A stretch of DNA of 64,000 bases. It comes from Bacteroidota bacterium (lineage in GTDB: Bacteria; Bacteroidota; Bacteroidia; Bacteroidales; Lentimicrobiaceae). The notes under the pieces were generated by a model. That model did not search any database. It was not told the DNA's origin and worked only from the letters and a program-made list of their open reading frames with translations. The position numbers and the translations under genes are program-made. Shown here piece after piece: positions 52,631-61,576 of the stretch (positions are counted from its first letter, which is position 1; each line of letters starts with the position of its first letter). The stretch is taken from contig JAEZNO010000018.1 in NCBI GenBank assembly GCA_023441805.1, positions 124,001 through 188,000 of the forward strand, given 5' to 3'.

Positions 52631-52733
52631 ATCTAAGCGTTATCTAAGCGTTATCTAAGCGTTATCTAAGCGTTATCTAAGCGTTTCCTAAGCGTTTTAA
52701 AAAACGCTTAAATAACGCTTAGAAATTGCTTAG
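52631..52733. repeat. Six direct and three inverted 11-bp units (ATCTAAGCGTT)
   Basis: Five identical units ATCTAAGCGTT start at 52631, 52642, 52653, 52664 and 52675, and a sixth, TCCTAAGCGTT, at 52686. After TTAA, inverted copies start at 52703 (AACGCTTA), 52714 (AACGCTTAG) and 52725 (ATTGCTTAG), also 11 bp apart. The last two direct units can pair with the inverted ones as a stem of about 22 bp with 3 mismatches. It lies in the 691-bp gap between the ECF sigma gene and porZ. The rest of that gap, apart from the porZ promoter, shows no gene. Confidence 0.88.
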
Positions 52734-52920
52734 AAAAGGTTTCAACGACAGAGATGGTGCTATAAGTAAACCCTATCTTAACTCCTTTCTTAAGGAAAAT
52801 AGGAGGTCATCCCTGCAGGATAACCTAAATTTTTACCGTGTGAGTGAGTATTAGATCAGACTAAAAAAACGGCTTAAATAATTGGATTTCTAAAGTAACG
52901 ATTCATTCATGATTGTTCAC

Positions 52921-52953
52921 TTTGAAAAGTAATATCATTGATCTGTATCTTTG
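52921..52953 (+). promoter_or_regulatory. Promoter TTTG-N21-TATCTTTG upstream of porZ
   Basis: TTTG (52921-52924) and TATCTTTG (52946-52953) match the -33 and -7 consensus with a 21-bp spacer. A 24-codon frame starts 33 bp later and porZ at 53060. Confidence 0.7.
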
Positions 52954-52985
52954 TAATTTCACAGCCTGATTTTACAATAAAAGCA

Positions 52986-53060
52986 TGAAAATGATGTTTA
53001 TCAAAGTACATGAAATGAATCAATCAGGCTTGATCAATTAACACAAACCTTATACACTGA
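52986..53060 (+). CDS. Short leader frame coupled to porZ
   Basis: ATG at 52986 opens a frame of 24 codons (MKMMFIKVHEMNQSGLINYT...) that ends in TGA at 53058-53060, sharing its last A with the porZ ATG (TGATG). This is the arrangement of translational coupling. Whether the peptide matters or only its translation, or neither, is unknown. No ribosome binding site was identified. Confidence 0.35.
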
Positions 53061-55390
53061 TGAGAATAGTTACTTCCTGCATTTTAATTGTGTTTTTTTC
53101 TTTTGTTTTATTCTTTGAATCAGTTTCGCAGGAAATAGGTATTGGTCACTGGCGTGATCATCTGCCTTATAACAAAGTGATTTCAGTCACTTATGCCGAA
53201 GATCGTGTATATGGGGCAACTCCCTATTCTTTGTTCTATCTCGATCTTAATGATAACAGTCTGAATAAGGTTACTAAAATCAGTGGGTTGAGTGATGTCG
53301 GGATCAGCTGTATTGAATATAGTAAAGAGTTTAATACACTGATAGTAGCTTATTCAAATGCAAACATCGATCTCGTCAGAGGCAATGAGATAATCAATCT
53401 TTCGGACATTAAACGCAAGTCGATATTGGGTGATAAATCCATTTATAACATTGATCTCATAAATAACAGGGCATATCTTTCATGTGGTTTTGGAGTTGTT
53501 GTTCTCGATATCAAGAAAGCTGAGTTTCCTGAACCGATTTATTATATAGGCCCTGAGGGTTCAGCTGTAAACGTTTATGATATTTCATTCAATCCTGTAG
53601 ATTCATTGATATATGCTGCAACTGCAACAGGTATCTACTCCGCAAATTACTATACTGCAAATCTTGCGAATTTTGCCGAATGGAGGCGAGAAATAGCACC
53701 CGCCCTGCCCTCAGGTCCATTCAATAAAGTAGCTGCGTTCAATAATCGCATCTATGTTAACAAATTTGGGCCAAATTATGCCGATGATCACATGTTCGTG
53801 AAATCAGATGGTGTATGGGAAGCTTTTGAACCACAAAATACTGCTGACAGGCTTAGTGTTGAAGTTCATCAAGATCGGTTGCTCATTTGCATGAACCTGG
53901 CGGTTGATGTCTTTAAACCTGATGGAACTTTCGATTACAGAATTTGGACTTACAGCCCTGAATCTGTTCGCCCGCTTGATGCTATGTCGTTTGAAGACAG
54001 GGTAGTATGGATTGCTGATGAAGAAAATGGTTTAACTAAAGTGACCAATGCCTATGGTAATGAGCACTTCATACTGAACGGGCCTGATTTTCCCGATGCA
54101 TATGCCTTATCTTCGGCAAATAATGATGTGTGGGTAGTGCCGGGAGGTCGCTCAACTTCATTTGAGCCTTTGTACCATGAGGCCAGGTTTGCCGGCTTTG
54201 TTAATGGAACATGGAAGACCATTGATAAGAGTCAGGATGATTTTCTGAAAGATTATCGCGACGCATTTTCAATTGCCGTGAATCCAAAAAATCCAAAGAA
54301 TGTTTTTATTGGCACCATGGGCTATGGTTTACTTGAGTATAATGATGGTGTTTTCGTCCAACGTTATACTCCTGAAAACAGCTCCCTTCAATCACATGTG
54401 CTTGCTCCCTCCCGTATTGATATAACAGGTCTCACTTTCGACTCTGATAATAATCTTTGGGTCGTTAATTCAGGTGCAGCTTCAGTATTATCGCGCAGGA
54501 CACCTGCGGGGGAATGGAAGTCTTATTCACTTGGCTCAACAGCATCAGGCGTTGAGGTTGATAAGATTGTCATCGATTTTAACAATCAGAAATGGTTACT
54601 CGGCCGTAATTTGAATATGTATGTATTTACCGACAATGGTACACCTGATAACCCTGCAGATGATCAAACCAAACGTCTTACATCGTCAGTAGGCAATGGC
54701 GCAATACCCGGATCATTCGTCAGAAGTATTGCTGTTGACCGCGAAGGATTAGTATGGCTTGGTACTGATAAAGGTATTGTGGTATTTTATTCTCCACAGA
54801 ATGTTTTTTCAGGACAAAACTTCGATGCCCAGAAGGTTCTCATCGAACAGGACGGGTATGGACAGTACTTGCTTGAAACCGAGACTGTAACAGCAATTGC
54901 AGTTGATGGATCAAACCGTAAATGGTTTGGCACCGACAGGGCAGGATTGTTCCTGATGTCGGCTGATGGCACTAAGCAGATAGCCCACTTTACAGAGGAA
55001 AATAGTCCTTTGCTTTCCAATTCAATCACTGCACTTACTATAACTGACAATGGTGAACTGTTCATCGCTACCACTAAAGGTGTCATTTCATACAGATCCG
55101 AAGCCGTACCACCAAAAGAGACATTAAGTGAAGTTCAGGTGTTCCCAAATCCGGTTTACGGTAATTTTACTGGGAATATTGCCATCAGAGGTCTCGTTGA
55201 AAATACTACGGTGAAGATTACTGATGTGGCAGGAAATCTAGTCTATACAACTGAAGCTGAAGGCGGGCAGGCAATATGGAATGGTCGCAATTTTGATGGG
55301 AAAAAGGCAACTACAGGGGTATATCTCGTTTTTATAAGTAATAGCGACGGCTCAAAAACCGAGGTAACTAAGATCATGGTCATTAATTAA
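53060..55390 (+). CDS. porZ: Type IX secretion system protein PorZ
   Basis: A 776-residue surface component of T9SS. A signal peptide (to about FESVSQE) precedes the characteristic start IGHWRDHLPYNKVISVTYAED, then two-component-regulator-type beta-propeller repeats (LYGxTxxSLFYL, VWLGTDKGIVVFYS and WFGTDRAGLFLM). A T9SS type A C-terminal domain closes it (VFPNPVYGNFTGNI...TTGVYLVFI). This layout and length match PorZ of Porphyromonas, needed for the cell-surface sortase step. recO follows 2 bp downstream, presumably co-transcribed. Confidence 0.9.
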   Translation: MRIVTSCILIVFFSFVLFFESVSQEIGIGHWRDHLPYNKVISVTYAEDRVYGATPYSLFYLDLNDNSLNKVTKISGLSDVGISCIEYSKEFNTLIVAYSNANIDLVRGNEIINLSDIKRKSILGDKSIYNIDLINNRAYLSCGFGVVVLDIKKAEFPEPIYYIGPEGSAVNVYDISFNPVDSLIYAATATGIYSANYYTANLANFAEWRREIAPALPSGPFNKVAAFNNRIYVNKFGPNYADDHMFVKSDGVWEAFEPQNTADRLSVEVHQDRLLICMNLAVDVFKPDGTFDYRIWTYSPESVRPLDAMSFEDRVVWIADEENGLTKVTNAYGNEHFILNGPDFPDAYALSSANNDVWVVPGGRSTSFEPLYHEARFAGFVNGTWKTIDKSQDDFLKDYRDAFSIAVNPKNPKNVFIGTMGYGLLEYNDGVFVQRYTPENSSLQSHVLAPSRIDITGLTFDSDNNLWVVNSGAASVLSRRTPAGEWKSYSLGSTASGVEVDKIVIDFNNQKWLLGRNLNMYVFTDNGTPDNPADDQTKRLTSSVGNGAIPGSFVRSIAVDREGLVWLGTDKGIVVFYSPQNVFSGQNFDAQKVLIEQDGYGQYLLETETVTAIAVDGSNRKWFGTDRAGLFLMSADGTKQIAHFTEENSPLLSNSITALTITDNGELFIATTKGVISYRSEAVPPKETLSEVQVFPNPVYGNFTGNIAIRGLVENTTVKITDVAGNLVYTTEAEGGQAIWNGRNFDGKKATTGVYLVFISNSDGSKTEVTKIMVIN

Positions 55391-55392
55391 TA

Positions 55393-56118
55393 ATGCTTCA
55401 GTCAACCAGAGGATTTGTATTTAATGTAACACGTTACTCCGACAGCTCGGGTGTAGTTCGAATCTTTACTGAGCACGAAGGGGTAAATTCCTTTCTTGTC
55501 AAATCCTTATTTACCCGAACATCACGCATCAAGGCAGCCCTGTTTGGGCATTTGACATTCATTGACCTCCTTATTGATTATAAACAGGGCAGATCACTTC
55601 AGTATATAAAAGAAGCCTCTCTGATAAAGCCATACTTTGAGATAAGTAATAATGTAATGAGGAGCAGTGTGCTGTTGTTTATCAATGAGTTATTGATAAA
55701 ATCAGTCAGGGAAGAAGAATCGAACCCAATACTGTTTGAATTTCTTGAACACACACTCGATTCTTTAAACGATAATGATGTGCCTGTCACTCTGTTTCAT
55801 CTTCTATTTATGGTGCGATTGTCAGATTTACTGGGCTTCGGAACCATAAACGCTTTAACCGGTGAAGGCGAACATTTTGACCTGATGTCGGGGACAAGTG
55901 AAGTGAACGAGCCACCTCATTCATATTATGTTAGCGCCAAGCCGTTGGAGTTACTGAAAGAGATATCGTTATTGGATTATCATGATCTGAAAGGGATAAA
56001 TTCGAGCAGGAGTGTCAGGATTGAATTATTAGACAAACTGATTGACTTCTATAAGATACATATTCCTGATATGTCGGAAATTAAGTCTGTCAGTATCCTT
56101 CATGAAATAATGTCCTGA
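55393..56118 (+). CDS. recO: DNA repair protein RecO
   Basis: A 241-residue recombination mediator. The start is the family pattern MLQSTRGFVFNVTRYSDSSGVVRIFTEHEG, an OB-fold that helps load RecA, followed by a helical region (RSSVLLFINELLIKSVREEE). The zinc-binding Cys motif seen in some RecO proteins is absent. It starts 2 bp after porZ. Confidence 0.9.
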   Translation: MLQSTRGFVFNVTRYSDSSGVVRIFTEHEGVNSFLVKSLFTRTSRIKAALFGHLTFIDLLIDYKQGRSLQYIKEASLIKPYFEISNNVMRSSVLLFINELLIKSVREEESNPILFEFLEHTLDSLNDNDVPVTLFHLLFMVRLSDLLGFGTINALTGEGEHFDLMSGTSEVNEPPHSYYVSAKPLELLKEISLLDYHDLKGINSSRSVRIELLDKLIDFYKIHIPDMSEIKSVSILHEIMS

Positions 56119-56149
56119 TTTACCGACCTTTCGGTTTAGTCAAAATCTT

Positions 56150-56157
56150 TATCTTTG
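56150..56157 (+). promoter_or_regulatory. -7 element (TATCTTTG) of lysS
   Basis: Exact TAnnTTTG match 15 bp before the ATG at 56173. A TTG within it opens the same frame, but an initiating role is unlikely. Confidence 0.6.
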
Positions 56158-56172
56158 CCGAAAAATTTATAC

Positions 56173-57900
56173 ATGCATCCCGAACTTAGCGAACAGGAAT
56201 TAATACGGCGAAATTCATTAAAGGAACTTGAATCACTGGGTATAAATCCATACCCGGCCGAGGCTTATAAGGTCAATGTAACAACTAAGGAAATTCTCGA
56301 AAACTTCCCCGGCGATCAGTCACTATATCAGGATATCAGTATTGCAGGTCGCATAATGACCAGAAGAATCATGGGTGCTGCATCATTTGTTGATCTGCAG
56401 GATGCTCATGGACGTATTCAACTGTACATAAAGCGTGATGATATCTGCCAGGGTGAGGATAAATCGTTCTATAATACAGTATTCAAGCGACTTTTAGATA
56501 TAGGTGACATAATTGGTGTTACCGGTTTTGTATTTATTACCCAGATGGGTGAGATTTCAATTCATATAAAGTCGCTTAAGATTCTCAGCAAATCACTGCG
56601 GGTACTCCCGGTTGTAAAGGAAAAAGACGACCAGGTGTTTGATGCATTCAGTGATCCTGAAGCACGTTACAGAATGCGCTATGTTGATTTGATAGTGAAT
56701 CCTGAAGTACGTGATACATTTATAAAGCGAAACAAGATAGTATCAATCATGAGGGATTTCTTTAATGAGAGTAACTATCTTGAAGTTGAAACTCCAATCC
56801 TACAACCTATTCCCGGAGGTGCAGCAGCAAGGCCTTTTGTCACTCATCACAATGCCCTCGACATGACCTTATACCTGCGTATTGCTAATGAGCTGTACCT
56901 TAAAAAACTTATTGTAGGAGGGTTCGACGGAGTATATGAATTCGCTAAGGATTTCAGAAATGAGGGAATGGACAGGACTCATAATCCTGAGTTTACTGTT
57001 CTTGAAATATATGTTGCCTACAAGGATTACTTCTGGATGATGGAATATGTGGAAGAGATGCTTGAACGTATTGCCGTCGGGTTACATGGTAAGCCTGAAG
57101 TCACAGTCGGCAATGAGATCATCAATTTCAAGAAGCCTTACAGAAGATTGACGATGACAGATGCCATTAAGGAGTATGCCGGCATTGATATCACAGGGAA
57201 ATCGGAAGATGAGCTTAGGGGAATTTGTAAGGAGATGAATATAGAGACCGACCCGTCGATGGGTGTAGGCAAGCTGATTGACGCAATCTTTGGTGAGAAA
57301 TGTGAGCATCACCTTGTTCAGCCTACTTTCATTATGGATTATCCCATTGAAATGTCACCCCTCTGCAAGAGGCATCGCACTAATCCTGATCTCACCGAAC
57401 GCTTTGAGCTGTTTGTTAATGGCAAAGAGCTCTGTAATGCCTATTCGGAGTTGAATGACCCAATCGACCAGCTTAGCAGGTTCCAGGAGCAACTAAGATT
57501 GTCACAAAAAGGTGATGACGAAGCAATGTTTATCGATATGGACTTCGTCAGGGCACTTGAGTACGGAATGCCTACATGCTCAGGCATGGGAATTGGAATC
57601 GACAGGTTGACTATGATTATGACTAATCAGCCCTCAATTCAGGATGTGTTACTGTTCCCTCAGATGCGACCTGAAAGGAAAACACAGCCAGTTGGTGATC
57701 CTGACGAAGCATTTGTCAAGTTAGGCGTGCCTGAATCATGGGTACCTGTGCTTCGGAAATATGGCTTTAAAACAACTGCTCAACTCAAAGAATCAAATCC
57801 CAACAAACTATTGAATGATCTTGGGGGACTCAGGAAAAAAATGAAATTGGACATTCCGGCTCTTAAACTGGAAGAAATAAAGAGCTGGGTTGAAAATTAA
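56173..57900 (+). CDS. lysS: Lysyl-tRNA synthetase, class II
   Basis: A 575-residue enzyme charging tRNA-Lys. ATG at 56173 starts MHPELSEQELIRRNSLKELE. The anticodon-binding OB domain comes first (AGRIMTRRIMGAASFVDLQDA); class II motif 2 is FRNEGMDRTHNPEFT and motif 3 GMGIGIDRLTMI. A C-terminal helical tail of about 70 residues (ESWVPVLRKYGFKTTAQLKE...) extends past the usual end, as in other Bacteroidota. Confidence 0.95.
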   Translation: MHPELSEQELIRRNSLKELESLGINPYPAEAYKVNVTTKEILENFPGDQSLYQDISIAGRIMTRRIMGAASFVDLQDAHGRIQLYIKRDDICQGEDKSFYNTVFKRLLDIGDIIGVTGFVFITQMGEISIHIKSLKILSKSLRVLPVVKEKDDQVFDAFSDPEARYRMRYVDLIVNPEVRDTFIKRNKIVSIMRDFFNESNYLEVETPILQPIPGGAAARPFVTHHNALDMTLYLRIANELYLKKLIVGGFDGVYEFAKDFRNEGMDRTHNPEFTVLEIYVAYKDYFWMMEYVEEMLERIAVGLHGKPEVTVGNEIINFKKPYRRLTMTDAIKEYAGIDITGKSEDELRGICKEMNIETDPSMGVGKLIDAIFGEKCEHHLVQPTFIMDYPIEMSPLCKRHRTNPDLTERFELFVNGKELCNAYSELNDPIDQLSRFQEQLRLSQKGDDEAMFIDMDFVRALEYGMPTCSGMGIGIDRLTMIMTNQPSIQDVLLFPQMRPERKTQPVGDPDEAFVKLGVPESWVPVLRKYGFKTTAQLKESNPNKLLNDLGGLRKKMKLDIPALKLEEIKSWVEN

Positions 57901-57992
57901 TGTCAGGAAATTAGGTAGAGAAAGGGTTTGCTCAGTCTTTACACCATATTACAAGCTTTATTAAGTGCTTTATTCCGGTTAACCCTTGTGCA

Positions 57993-60023
57993 ATGGAAAA
58001 GTTACTTCTTGAGATATTCAATATTCTTGCAATCTTTGTTGTTGTACTGATTCCTTTCTTTAAAACAAGAGGCAAAGCAATCATAAGTGCGGTCACTATG
58101 ACACTTCTTGTGTCGATGAGTGCAATTGTTGCTTTATTGGTTTTTAACGGTGGTTCTGTTGAGTTCAATTATGCAGGAAGTCTGATTACAGGTAATATAC
58201 CCATAAGGGTTGATTACCTCTCGGCATGGTTTATTCTAATTATTGGCTTTACCTTTCTCACCGGCACTTTTTATGGATTGAAGTACATGAGAATGTATGC
58301 TGATGATTCGGCAAACCTGTCGATGCATGCTGTAGCTTTCATTTTGGCCTTTGTCTCATTAGTTGACCTGTGTATCATTCAGAATGGATTGATTTTTTTG
58401 GTATTCTGGGAAATCATGGCCTTGAGTTCATTTGTTCTTATAATCTTCGAACATCAAAAGACACATACATTAAGGGCAGGCCTGAATTTCCTTATTCAAT
58501 CGCATATTTCAATTCTCTTTCTTACTGTTGCATTTCTAATTGCAAAGATTGATACCGGAACATTTGATTTTGCAGCATTGTCGTTCTTTGGTACTTCATC
58601 ACCTGCCAGTGCGGGTACAGGTTTGTTTCTTTTCTTTTTCTGTGGTTTTGCTATAAAAGCAGGCTTTATTCCATTCCATACATGGCTTCCATTGGCTCAT
58701 CCTGCCGCTCCTGCACATATTTCGGGTATAATGTCAGGAGTGATTATAAAGATTGGAATTTATGGAATATTGCGGATGCTGCTTCTGATTAAAACCGACA
58801 TGATTGTAGTCGGTTACACAATCCTTACAATATCAGTTTTGACAGGGGTATACGGTGTTATGCTGGCAATAGTGCAACATAATCTGAAGAAACTATTAGC
58901 ATATCACAGTATTGAAAACATTGGAATCATAGGGATAGGAATAGGTTTAGGTGCTCTGGGTTTAGGTTATGGAAGCAATATGCTGCTCGTGGCAGGATTT
59001 GGAGGGGCACTCTTGCATACATTGAACCACTCACTTTTCAAGTCACTTTTATTCTTTGGTGCAGGCAATGTTTACAGTGTAACTCATAGCATGAAGATTG
59101 ACGGCTTGGGTGGCCTGATTAAGAAATTGCCGCATACTGCAATGCTTTTCCTCATTGGTTCCCTTGCCATATGCGGTTTGCCTCCTTTTAACGGATTTGT
59201 ATCGGAGTTTTTTATTTACACAGGTTTATTTAATGGATTGCAATCCAACCAGTTCCAGTTTACCATCTTCATACTATTTATAATCTTAGGTTTAGTCCTC
59301 ATTGGCGGACTTGCTTTTATCTGCTTCACTAAGGCATTTGGTGTTGTTTTTCTCGGGAATCCCCGGGAGGAGCATCCTGCCATAGATCATAAGGAATCCG
59401 GCTTTGATAATATCCCATTGTATGCAATTGCCACTGTTATATTATTGATTGGTATATTCCCCGGTGTCCTGACACCTTGGTTATCAAAAACCGTAGACAT
59501 GTATCATCCGGTTGGTGTTTATCAGGGCCATGAAGTCATAAGGATTGTAGAGAACATTTCATTAGTTGGTTGGTATTCAATAGTATTTATACTTATTACG
59601 GGATTACTTTTTGCTTTCAGGTATCTTATCACATCAGGAAGGGCTGTAAGTAAAGAGCCTACCTGGGGATGCGGATATACCGGTGAAGTGTCAAAAATGC
59701 AGTATACTGCATCCTCATTCATAAGAACCTACCGAAAGATGGCTGAACCACTTTTACTTTTAAAAAAAGAGAAGGGGTTGGCTAAAGGACTTTATCCCTC
59801 ATCCCTTAAGCAGGAAACTCATCCCTACGATAAGATAGAGAAGTGGTTAATTGATAAACCGATATACTACTACAGACAATTACTTAGTCGATTCGTTTTT
59901 CTGCAAAATGGCAATATACAGGCTTATATATTGTACGGATTCATTTTTGTGGGATTGACAATCATGTTGCCGATGATAGTCGAGAAGATAGCAATGTTAT
60001 TACGGTTCCTTAATCAGTTATAG
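57993..60023 (+). CDS. HyfB-like proton-antiporter-type membrane subunit
   Basis: A 676-residue multi-pass protein of the NuoL/Mrp antiporter family, most like HyfB/HycC. It has FWEIMALSSFVLI with the conserved membrane Glu, FAIKAGFIPFHTWLPLAHPAAPAHISGIMSG with the Lys of the ion channel, and HTLNHSLFKSLLFFGAG. The C-terminal extension after about residue 530 (TWGCGYTGEVSKMQYTASSF) is typical for HyfB. First gene of a five-gene operon. Confidence 0.88.
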   Translation: MEKLLLEIFNILAIFVVVLIPFFKTRGKAIISAVTMTLLVSMSAIVALLVFNGGSVEFNYAGSLITGNIPIRVDYLSAWFILIIGFTFLTGTFYGLKYMRMYADDSANLSMHAVAFILAFVSLVDLCIIQNGLIFLVFWEIMALSSFVLIIFEHQKTHTLRAGLNFLIQSHISILFLTVAFLIAKIDTGTFDFAALSFFGTSSPASAGTGLFLFFFCGFAIKAGFIPFHTWLPLAHPAAPAHISGIMSGVIIKIGIYGILRMLLLIKTDMIVVGYTILTISVLTGVYGVMLAIVQHNLKKLLAYHSIENIGIIGIGIGLGALGLGYGSNMLLVAGFGGALLHTLNHSLFKSLLFFGAGNVYSVTHSMKIDGLGGLIKKLPHTAMLFLIGSLAICGLPPFNGFVSEFFIYTGLFNGLQSNQFQFTIFILFIILGLVLIGGLAFICFTKAFGVVFLGNPREEHPAIDHKESGFDNIPLYAIATVILLIGIFPGVLTPWLSKTVDMYHPVGVYQGHEVIRIVENISLVGWYSIVFILITGLLFAFRYLITSGRAVSKEPTWGCGYTGEVSKMQYTASSFIRTYRKMAEPLLLLKKEKGLAKGLYPSSLKQETHPYDKIEKWLIDKPIYYYRQLLSRFVFLQNGNIQAYILYGFIFVGLTIMLPMIVEKIAMLLRFLNQL

Positions 60024-60024
60024 T

Positions 60025-60930
60025 ATGGTAAGTTTGATTCTTATAATTGCAACAAGCTTCTTCTTTACCGGAGTGATTAGCAGAACCAAAAGTCTGGCAT
60101 CAGGAAGGAAAGGCCCCGGAATCTTTCAGAATATGAAAGACATAATTCGGTTGTGGAGAAAGGGTGCTGTTTATAGTAGCACCACCAGTTACATCTTTCA
60201 GATTGCGCCCACAGTGTATTTTGCCTCAGTGGTAATGGCAGTGCTGATGATACCTCATGGAAACAGACCGGGCATTATTTCATTTAATGGTGATTTCGTG
60301 ATGTTTGCCTATGTCCTTGCCATCGGTAAGTTCCTAATGGTTGTATCATCACTTGACACAGGCAGCAGCTTTGAAGGTATGGGTGCAAGCAGGGAGTCGT
60401 TGTTTTCAATGCTTGTTGAACCTGCTTTCTTCATTCTGATGGGATCATTTGCCTTATATACAGGCCATACTTCATTTCACAGCATCTTCACAAGCCTGAA
60501 CTATGGGCCGTATATCTCATATATGCTTGGAGCCCTGGCCACATTCGTTCTCGTAATGATTGCAATGGTTGAGAATAGTCGTATGCCGGTTGATGACCCA
60601 AAGACGCACCTTGAGCTGACTATGATTCATGAAGTTATGATTCTTGATAACAGTGGTTTCGACCTGGGCACTATAACATACACTACAAACCTGAAGTTTG
60701 CCATGTACGGTGCACTGATTGCCAATTTCTTTATCGGCTCAATGTCTTTAGCATATTCAATTCCGTTATTCCTCATCATTCAGGTTGCTTTTGCAGGGTT
60801 AATTGGAATTATTGAGTCATTCATGGCCAGGTTTAGAATGAACCATAATCCTGAATTTATATTTATCCTGACTTCAGTTTCGTTACTGATCTTCTTTGGA
60901 GTTCTTCTGATAACCGGTAAATTCATATAA
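60025..60930 (+). CDS. HyfC-like (NuoH-type) membrane subunit
   Basis: A 301-residue hydrophobic subunit of the respiratory-complex-I subunit 1 family. The conserved quinone/ion-side segment reads ENSRMPVDDPKTHLELTMIHEVM, with the acidic residues seen in HyfC/HycD. Several transmembrane helices flank it. It starts one base after the hyfB-like stop. Confidence 0.88.
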   Translation: MVSLILIIATSFFFTGVISRTKSLASGRKGPGIFQNMKDIIRLWRKGAVYSSTTSYIFQIAPTVYFASVVMAVLMIPHGNRPGIISFNGDFVMFAYVLAIGKFLMVVSSLDTGSSFEGMGASRESLFSMLVEPAFFILMGSFALYTGHTSFHSIFTSLNYGPYISYMLGALATFVLVMIAMVENSRMPVDDPKTHLELTMIHEVMILDNSGFDLGTITYTTNLKFAMYGALIANFFIGSMSLAYSIPLFLIIQVAFAGLIGIIESFMARFRMNHNPEFIFILTSVSLLIFFGVLLITGKFI

Positions 60931-60942
60931 TATTAACCAGAA

Positions 60943-61572
60943 ATGACAGATATTCTACTCATAGGTTTAGCGATGACACTACTGTATATCAGTATTGCAA
61001 ATCGTTTGTTCACCTATCTGCGTATGTTGGTTCTGCAGGGTTTCATCCTGTTTGGTGTCACATTATTGACTTTAACCGAGATAAATACAGTTAACCTCCT
61101 TCTCATTCTGCTTGAGACAGTAGGCTTCAAAGCCATACTGGTACCCTGGTTTATGAATTATATTATTAAGAGAAATAAGATCACCAGAGAAGCAGAGCCT
61201 TACCTTCCCAATTTTGTTTCATTGCTGATTGTCACTACAATCATTGTCATTACTATTATACTTGCAGGTGCAATTAAAGATCCGAATCTTGATAAAACAT
61301 TCTTTATTGTTGCAGTTTCAACACTCTTTACCGGATTGTACCTGATTGCCTCCAGAAAGAAGATCATCACTCATGTTATTGGATATTTGATAATGGAAAA
61401 CGGGGTATTCATTCTTTCACTGGCAATCGGAAATGAAATGCCCCTATTAGTGAATCTTGGAATCATGCTTGATATTTTTGCCAGTGTACTTATTTTGGGA
61501 GTATTCTTTAATAAAATCGGTGATGTTATTAAGGATCCTGATGTAAATCTGTTACGCAATTTAAAGGACTAA
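60943..61572 (+). CDS. HyfE-like membrane subunit
   Basis: A 209-residue membrane protein with six or more helices, similar to HyfE (a NuoK-type subunit). It has the pattern LLLILLETVGFKAILVPWFMNYI near residue 50-70 and VIGYLIMENGVFILSLAIGNEMP with a membrane Glu. It is 12 bp after hyfC-like and 4 bp before hyfF-like. Confidence 0.85.
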   Translation: MTDILLIGLAMTLLYISIANRLFTYLRMLVLQGFILFGVTLLTLTEINTVNLLLILLETVGFKAILVPWFMNYIIKRNKITREAEPYLPNFVSLLIVTTIIVITIILAGAIKDPNLDKTFFIVAVSTLFTGLYLIASRKKIITHVIGYLIMENGVFILSLAIGNEMPLLVNLGIMLDIFASVLILGVFFNKIGDVIKDPDVNLLRNLKD

Positions 61573-61576
61573 AGAG

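Noticed and set aside
52631..52733. Possible CRISPR array
   Set aside because: Units are 11 bp with no spacers, and no cas gene is near. It is a tandem/inverted repeat, not a CRISPR.
56155..56172. TTG start six codons upstream of the lysS ATG
   Set aside because: It lies within the TATCTTTG -7 element, so it would not be in the transcript.
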